Shown: positions 42,492-46,605 of the stretch, one piece after another | How positions within the stretch are numbered: the stretch's first letter is position 1 | Layout of the letters: each line of letters begins with the position of its first letter | Program-made: the position numbers and the translations under genes | Notes under the pieces: model-generated | Told to the model about the DNA's origin: nothing | What the model saw: only the letters and a program-made list of their open reading frames with translations | Database searches by the model: none | DNA from: Oscillospiraceae bacterium | Lineage (GTDB): Bacteria; Bacillota; Clostridia; Oscillospirales; Oscillospiraceae | Assembly (NCBI GenBank): GCA_031262065.1 | Contig: JAISIK010000005.1 | Span: forward strand, 1-46,605 | DNA: 46,605 bases | Direction: 5' to 3'

Positions 42492-43436
42492 ATGAAACAT
42501 CCCGTCCGCAGGCTGAAACGCGGCGGCGTCAGTTATGTCAAGTGGGGCTATATCTTTATCATTCCCTTCTTTGCGGCATACCTGTTCTTCACGCTCGTGC
42601 CGCAGCTGATGACCATCTACAACAGCCTGTTTGAAAACTATCGAGATGGTCTGAATCAGGTCGGACCCAACTTTGTGGGCTTAAAGAACTATAAAACGCT
42701 CTTCAGCCCCGACAACAGCGGCTCGATCGGCTTCCTGAAATACTTCGGAAACACCATGATCCTCTGGATTTTGGGCGCTGTGCCGCAGATTCTCGTCGCC
42801 CTGCTTCTGGCGGTGTTTTTCACCAGCTACCGCTTGCGAATCAAGGCGCAGCCGTTCTTCAAAACGGTAATCTATCTGCCCAATCTGATTATGGCGTCGG
42901 CGTTTTCCATGCTGTTTTTTACGCTGTTTTCCAACGTCGGCCCGATCAATCAACTCATCGTGCAAATGGGCTGGGCGGACGTAAAAATCGATTTCTTCGC
43001 AAGCACCATCACCGTGCGCGGGCTTATCGCCCTGATGAACTTCCTGATGTGGTTCGGCAACACCACGATTCTGCTTATGGCGGGCATTATGGGTATCGAC
43101 CAGAGCCTCTTTGAGTCTGCGACAATCGACGGGGCAGGTCCTTTGCAGGTGTTTTTCAAAGTCACGCTCCCCTTGCTGATGCCCATTCTAATTTATGTTG
43201 TGATTACCGCTCTAATCGGCGGTCTGCAAATGTTCGATGTGCCGCAGATTCTCACCAACGGCATCGGCATGCCCGACCGAACGAGCACCACCATGGTTAT
43301 GTACCTGAACAATTATCTTTCCACCAGTAAGAACTTCGGCATGGCAGGCGCGGTCAGCGTGGTGCTGTTCCTTGTCTCGGCAGGGCTCAGCGTCTTCGTA
43401 TACGGTACGCTGACGAAAAGAAGCAGGGAGGATTAA
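42492..43436 (+). CDS. CUT1 sugar ABC permease, first subunit (MsmF/UgpA-like)
   Basis: 314 aa with six transmembrane helices (YIFIIPFFAAYLFFTLVP at ~18, further segments at ~90, 125, 180, 225 and 280). The ATPase-contact EAA-type loop is FESATIDGAGPLQVFFKVTLPLL (in two parts, around 215). The N-terminus is basic and cytoplasmic. It forms the membrane channel with the next gene product. The start follows AAGGGGGAAG. It lies 82 bp after the binding-protein gene and 3 bp before the second permease gene. Confidence 0.94.
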   Translation: MKHPVRRLKRGGVSYVKWGYIFIIPFFAAYLFFTLVPQLMTIYNSLFENYRDGLNQVGPNFVGLKNYKTLFSPDNSGSIGFLKYFGNTMILWILGAVPQILVALLLAVFFTSYRLRIKAQPFFKTVIYLPNLIMASAFSMLFFTLFSNVGPINQLIVQMGWADVKIDFFASTITVRGLIALMNFLMWFGNTTILLMAGIMGIDQSLFESATIDGAGPLQVFFKVTLPLLMPILIYVVITALIGGLQMFDVPQILTNGIGMPDRTSTTMVMYLNNYLSTSKNFGMAGAVSVVLFLVSAGLSVFVYGTLTKRSRED

Positions 43437-43439
43437 GAG

Positions 43440-44303
43440 ATGATTCAAAGAAAGAATGCCGCCGGACGAATCCATCTGCTCGTTGCCCGCGTTGTCGTGT
43501 ATACCATCCTGATTTTCCTCAGTGCGCTGTGCCTGTTCTCCTTTTACCTCTTGATTGTCAATGCCTCGCGCTCAAATGCACAGCTGCAAGCGGGCTTCTC
43601 GCTCCTGCCGCAGGGAAATTTCTTTACGAATCTCAAAAATGCGTGGAACGACGCCTCGATTAACATCCCCCGCGGCGTGCTGAACAGCTTTTTGGTTGCG
43701 GGTTTGACGGCGGTTCTCACCACCTACTTCTCCGCGCTTACCGCCTACGGCATCCATGCCTATACGTTTCGGGGGAAAAAGGCAGTCTTCACCTGTATCA
43801 TGGCGGTTATGATGATTCCGCCGCAGGTTTCGGCAGTCGGCTTTGTGCAGCTGATGACAAAACTGGGAATGACCAACAGCTTCCTTCCGCTGATTCTGCC
43901 CGGCATCGCAGCGCCCGTGGTTTTCTTCTACATGAAGCAATACCTCGAGAGTGTACTGCCGATGGAGATTGTCGAGGCAGCCCGCTGCGACGGTTCGAGC
44001 GAGTTCAGCACATTCAATCGCATTGTCCTGCCCATTATGAAGCCCGCGCTGGCGGTGCAGCTGATTTTCAGCTTTGTCGCCTCGTGGAACAACTACTTCA
44101 TCCCCGCGCTGCTGCTTGACAAGGCGGAAATGAAGACCGTGCCCATCATGATTGCCCAGCTGCGCAGCGCAGACTATTCCAAATTCGACATGGGCAAGGT
44201 ATATATGTTCATCTTACTGGCAATTCTGCCGGTGCTCATTGTGTATATCTTCTTATCGCGATCCATTATCAAGGGCGTTACCGCAGGCTCTGTCAAGGGC
44301 TGA
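43440..44303 (+). CDS. CUT1 sugar ABC permease, second subunit (MsmG/UgpE-like)
   Basis: 287 aa with six transmembrane helices, the first at about 15-37 (VVVYTILIFLSALCLFSFYL). The EAA loop is PMEIVEAARCDGSSEFSTFN followed by RIVLPIMKPALAVQ. The C-terminus ends SRSIIKGVTAGSVKG, as in this family. The start is 3 bp after the previous stop with GGGAGGA upstream. It is the partner of the permease at 42492; the ATPase gene follows after a long spacer. Confidence 0.94.
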   Translation: MIQRKNAAGRIHLLVARVVVYTILIFLSALCLFSFYLLIVNASRSNAQLQAGFSLLPQGNFFTNLKNAWNDASINIPRGVLNSFLVAGLTAVLTTYFSALTAYGIHAYTFRGKKAVFTCIMAVMMIPPQVSAVGFVQLMTKLGMTNSFLPLILPGIAAPVVFFYMKQYLESVLPMEIVEAARCDGSSEFSTFNRIVLPIMKPALAVQLIFSFVASWNNYFIPALLLDKAEMKTVPIMIAQLRSADYSKFDMGKVYMFILLAILPVLIVYIFLSRSIIKGVTAGSVKG

Positions 44304-44478
44304 GTCAGGGGCGCGTCGCTACTCCATTTCCATAGCGGCGCAGCCACCGTAAAAAAGGAGGAACCCCCGCCCGGCCGGCGGTGCGGCAGTGTGGAGACCT
44401 GCCGTAATGTCTGCAAGGTTTTGCTCTTTGCAGATGAGGCAGCGCATGGCGAAGGCGGCGCTGTTACGGTCACATCGT
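44304..44478 (+). other. folded spacer before the ATPase gene
   Basis: 175 bp. It has AAAAAAGGAGG at 44351-44361 with no start codon at normal distance, a GC-rich palindrome CCGCC-CGGCCG-GCGG, and a TCTGCAA/TTTGCAGA hairpin (about 44408-44434). The in-frame GTG at 44389 and ATGs at 44434 and 44446 give possible longer forms of the ATPase. No independent gene is supported. Confidence 0.45.
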
Positions 44479-45597
44479 ATGGCATATGTAACCCTTAAGA
44501 ATGTGAAAAAAATCTACCCGGGCAAGGTTGTGGCGGTGCAAGACTTCAATCTGGAAATTCGGGATAAGGAATTTGTCGTTTTGGTAGGGCCGTCCGGCTG
44601 CGGAAAATCCACCACCCTTCGCATGATTGCGGGGCTGGAGGACATCACCGAGGGCGATTTGTTTATCGGGGAAGAACGCATGAACGACGTCGCGCCGAAG
44701 GATCGCGACATTGCCATGGTTTTCCAGAATTACGCGCTCTACCCGCATATGACGGTGTACGAGAATATGGCGTTTGCGCTGAAACTGCGCAGAGCGCCAA
44801 AGGCGGAAATCGACAAAAAGGTTCGCGAGGCTGCCGAAATTTTGGATATTACCTCCTATCTCGACCGCAAGCCCAAGGCACTGTCCGGCGGTCAGCGCCA
44901 GCGCGTGGCAATCGGTCGCGCGATTGTGCGTGAACCGCAGGTCTTCCTGATGGACGAACCGCTATCGAATTTGGACGCCAAGCTCAGAAACCAAATGCGT
45001 GCGGAGATTATCAAGCTGCGCCACCGCATCGATACCACCTTTGTCTATGTGACCCACGACCAAACGGAGGCAATGACCCTTGGCGACCGCATCGTTATCA
45101 TGAAAGACGGATTTATTCAGCAAATCGGCACGCCCCAAGAGGTCTTTAACCACCCCGCGAACGTCTTTGTCGCAGGCTTCATCGGCTCTCCGCAGATGAA
45201 TCTTTTCGATGCGCAGCTGCGTAAAGACGATGAAAAGTATTTCGTCGAGGTTGCAGGGGCAAGTTTCGCACTGTCCGAGCGCATTGCAGCGAAGCTGCGT
45301 CGGGACAGCGAAGGCGAAGTGATCGTCGGCATTCGCCCGGAGCATATTCGCATCTGCGCGCAAGAGGGCGACGATACGATGAGCGCCGCGGTCGAGGTTT
45401 CGGAGATGATGGGAAGCGAAATTCACCTGCATCTGCGCGCGCAGGACAAAGAAATTGTGCTCCGCGTGAACACCACCGAGCTTCCCGAGGCATATCGCGC
45501 GGGCATTCCCTACGGCACACAGCTGCATTTCACATTCCCCGGCGATTTGCTGCACCTGTTCGATAAAGAATCGCAGAAGAATCTGATTGGCGAATAG
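44479..45597 (+). CDS. CUT1 sugar ABC importer ATPase (MsmK/UgpC-like)
   Basis: 372 aa from the ATG at 44479, which gives the family N-terminus MAYVTLKNVKKIYPG; no good ribosome binding site precedes it, so the start is a family-based choice. Walker A is GPSGCGKST (~36-44), the Q-loop AMVFQNYALYPHMTV, the signature LSGGQRQRVA, Walker B VFLMDEPLSNLD and the H-loop VYVTHDQTEAMTL. A TOBE-type C-terminal regulatory domain (from ~240, with VGIRPEHIRI) completes it. MsmK-type ATPases often serve several sugar importers in one cell. It is the last gene of the transporter operon. Confidence 0.95.
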   Translation: MAYVTLKNVKKIYPGKVVAVQDFNLEIRDKEFVVLVGPSGCGKSTTLRMIAGLEDITEGDLFIGEERMNDVAPKDRDIAMVFQNYALYPHMTVYENMAFALKLRRAPKAEIDKKVREAAEILDITSYLDRKPKALSGGQRQRVAIGRAIVREPQVFLMDEPLSNLDAKLRNQMRAEIIKLRHRIDTTFVYVTHDQTEAMTLGDRIVIMKDGFIQQIGTPQEVFNHPANVFVAGFIGSPQMNLFDAQLRKDDEKYFVEVAGASFALSERIAAKLRRDSEGEVIVGIRPEHIRICAQEGDDTMSAAVEVSEMMGSEIHLHLRAQDKEIVLRVNTTELPEAYRAGIPYGTQLHFTFPGDLLHLFDKESQKNLIGE

Positions 45598-45621
45598 CCA
45601 TCACGTATTTGATTATCGGTG

Positions 45622-45656
45622 TACCCCTGATGTAGGAACAGCCTGCATCAGGGGTA
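45622..45656 (+). terminator. hairpin after the transporter operon
   Basis: TACCCCTGATG and CATCAGGGGTA form an 11-bp perfect stem, extended by AGG/CCT, 24 bp after the ATPase stop. There is no clear T-run, so it may be an mRNA-end hairpin as much as a terminator. Confidence 0.6.
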
Positions 45657-45709
45657 TACTTGCACCAAACAGCACTGCAAAAACACGCTGAATATGTCTA
45701 ATTTTGGCA

Positions 45710-45738
45710 TTGCAAATAGCGTGCGATTGTGTTATACT
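45710..45738 (+). promoter_or_regulatory. sigma-A promoter of the LTA synthase-like gene
   Basis: TTGCAA (45710-45715), a 17-bp spacer and TATACT (45733-45738). The ATG at 45795 is about 50 nt beyond the predicted start site. Confidence 0.75.
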
Positions 45739-45794
45739 ACGTTCTATTGATTCGCCGGTGCGAATGGGAACTATAGAGACAGGGGCATCGTTTG

Positions 45795-46605
45795 ATGAAT
45801 TTCTTATCTAAGATAAAAACACTGTTGGCGAAAGCAAGAGAGCGCCGTTTCGGCGTGGGTACGTATGGGCTATCTTTGGCGTACCTGAGCCTTCTGTTTG
45901 TCTACCTTGAACTGCTTTTGCATTTCTTTACCTTCGGAAGCGTCGGCGTTCGTATCGTTTACGCGATTTTCTTCTCGCTTGCATTTGCGGGCGTATTGTC
46001 GCTGATTTCCGCCCTTTTGCCGCAAAAAGGCAGAAAAGTCGTTGTTGTTATCGTCGTTTTGCTGCTGTGCATACTTTATGAGACACAGCTTATCTACCGC
46101 GGCGTGTTCGGCAGCTTTATGCCCATTGCGCAAATCGCGCTGGGGAAAAACGCGGTGGAGAATTTTACAAACCAAATCCTCTATTGCATTCGCCGCAACA
46201 TCCTGCCGTTTTTACTTCTTCTGCTTCCCGTCGTTTTGACGCTCCTCTTTGCAATCAAAAGCAAACTGCTGAACTTTCAGTTAAAGCTGCGCGGCAAGCT
46301 CGTAGCCGCCGCCATTTCGGTCGGCACAATCGCAATCGCGCTTGCCGCCCTGCTTCTGACAAACAGCGGCCCGGGCTCTGCATACCGAATTTTAACAGAC
46401 AGCGGCACAGCGACAGACAACTGCGTGAAAAATGTCGGGCTGCTTGCCACCACCTTGCAGGAGGCGCACTATCAGCTCTTCGGGGATGACGGTCCGATTC
46501 TCAACGGGGTTGTCAGCGGGGAGATTGTGCAGCGCGACGAGGAGGAATTCAACGTCGATCCCTCCATCGATTTCACGCAGTTGCCGAAGGGCGATGCGGA
46601 TTTGG
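45795..46605 (+). CDS. LTA synthase-like membrane protein, N-terminal part (cut by window end)
   Basis: The frame is open from the ATG at 45795 to the window edge, 270 codons; it is missing from the ORF track because no stop is reached. The protein has a basic start (NFLSKIKTLLAKARERR) and about five transmembrane helices (YGLSLAYLSLLFVYLELLLH at ~25, then at ~58, ~80, ~140 and ~175). It continues into an extracellular stretch with YRILTDSG, VGLLATTLQEAHYQLFG and EEEFNVDPSIDF, which resembles the linker before the sulfatase-type catalytic domain of LtaS-family proteins. LtaS polymerises glycerol phosphate onto a lipid anchor at the outer face. The catalytic domain lies beyond the window, so activity cannot be judged. 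Confidence 0.8.
   Translation, partial: MNFLSKIKTLLAKARERRFGVGTYGLSLAYLSLLFVYLELLLHFFTFGSVGVRIVYAIFFSLAFAGVLSLISALLPQKGRKVVVVIVVLLLCILYETQLIYRGVFGSFMPIAQIALGKNAVENFTNQILYCIRRNILPFLLLLLPVVLTLLFAIKSKLLNFQLKLRGKLVAAAISVGTIAIALAALLLTNSGPGSAYRILTDSGTATDNCVKNVGLLATTLQEAHYQLFGDDGPILNGVVSGEIVQRDEEEFNVDPSIDFTQLPKGDADL

Noticed and set aside
45769-45778. GGAACTATAG as another fragment of the repeat
   Set aside because: A ten-base match is expected by chance at this window size.

Overview
The window reads as a chromosome segment from a spore-forming, probably anaerobic Firmicute of the class Clostridia, perhaps an Oscillospirales/Ruminococcaceae-like gut or fibre-associated lineage. The evidence is a SpoIIE homologue, an iron-sulfur type L-serine dehydratase, strong AGGAGG ribosome binding sites, a Gram-positive lipoteichoic acid synthase-like gene, FemAB and alanine racemase wall genes, and a cellobiose phosphorylase of clostridial type. 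GC content looks mid-50s by eye. No tRNA, rRNA, CRISPR array, phage gene or transposase was seen. Species-level placement cannot be made from the sequence alone.

Layout, left to right. 1-436 is non-coding with a terminator for a gene outside the window. 437-11835 holds housekeeping and envelope genes: an XRE regulator with a LiaF-like membrane part, proS, a 50-residue RHH-like ORF, L-serine dehydratase, a sigma/anti-sigma pair, ychF, spoIIE, a CYTH phosphatase and a transglutaminase-like lipoprotein. 11836-12137 is a dense cluster of hairpins. 12138-16935 (minus) is the str operon, L7Ae-like - rpsL - rpsG - fusA - tuf, with its own promoter, a second promoter before tuf, and no rpoBC upstream. 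17122-17236 carries 43-bp tandem repeats. 17407-22245 (minus) is an accessory locus: an SLH protein with a papain/C39-like cysteine peptidase domain followed by four small SLH paralogues that bear clear traces of tandem duplication. 22656-28020 (minus) holds three ABC exporters, two of which form an overlapping heterodimer pair with one degenerate ATPase site.

28311-37027 (plus) holds a cation diffusion facilitator and then a tight secA operon: secA, a YfiH-type protein, a peptide-binding lipoprotein, a FemAB-like transferase and a divergent alanine racemase. 37271-45597 is a cellobiose/cellodextrin module: cellobiose phosphorylase (minus) divergent from a LacI regulator, a CUT1 sugar-binding protein, two permeases and an MsmK/UgpC-like ATPase. 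Two identical 14-bp LacI-type operator candidates lie in the divergent region, so uptake and phosphorolysis are probably co-regulated. The window ends inside an LTA synthase-like gene.

Most notable for follow-up: (1) a 138-bp MITE-like or structured 3'-UTR element in two near-identical copies about 35 kb apart, each beginning at the stop codon of a different gene (proS and the racemase gene) and in the same orientation relative to it; (2) the SLH/cysteine peptidase tandem array with shuffled intergenic modules; (3) the highly folded rpsL-rpsG spacer; (4) the paired operators of the cellobiose module.
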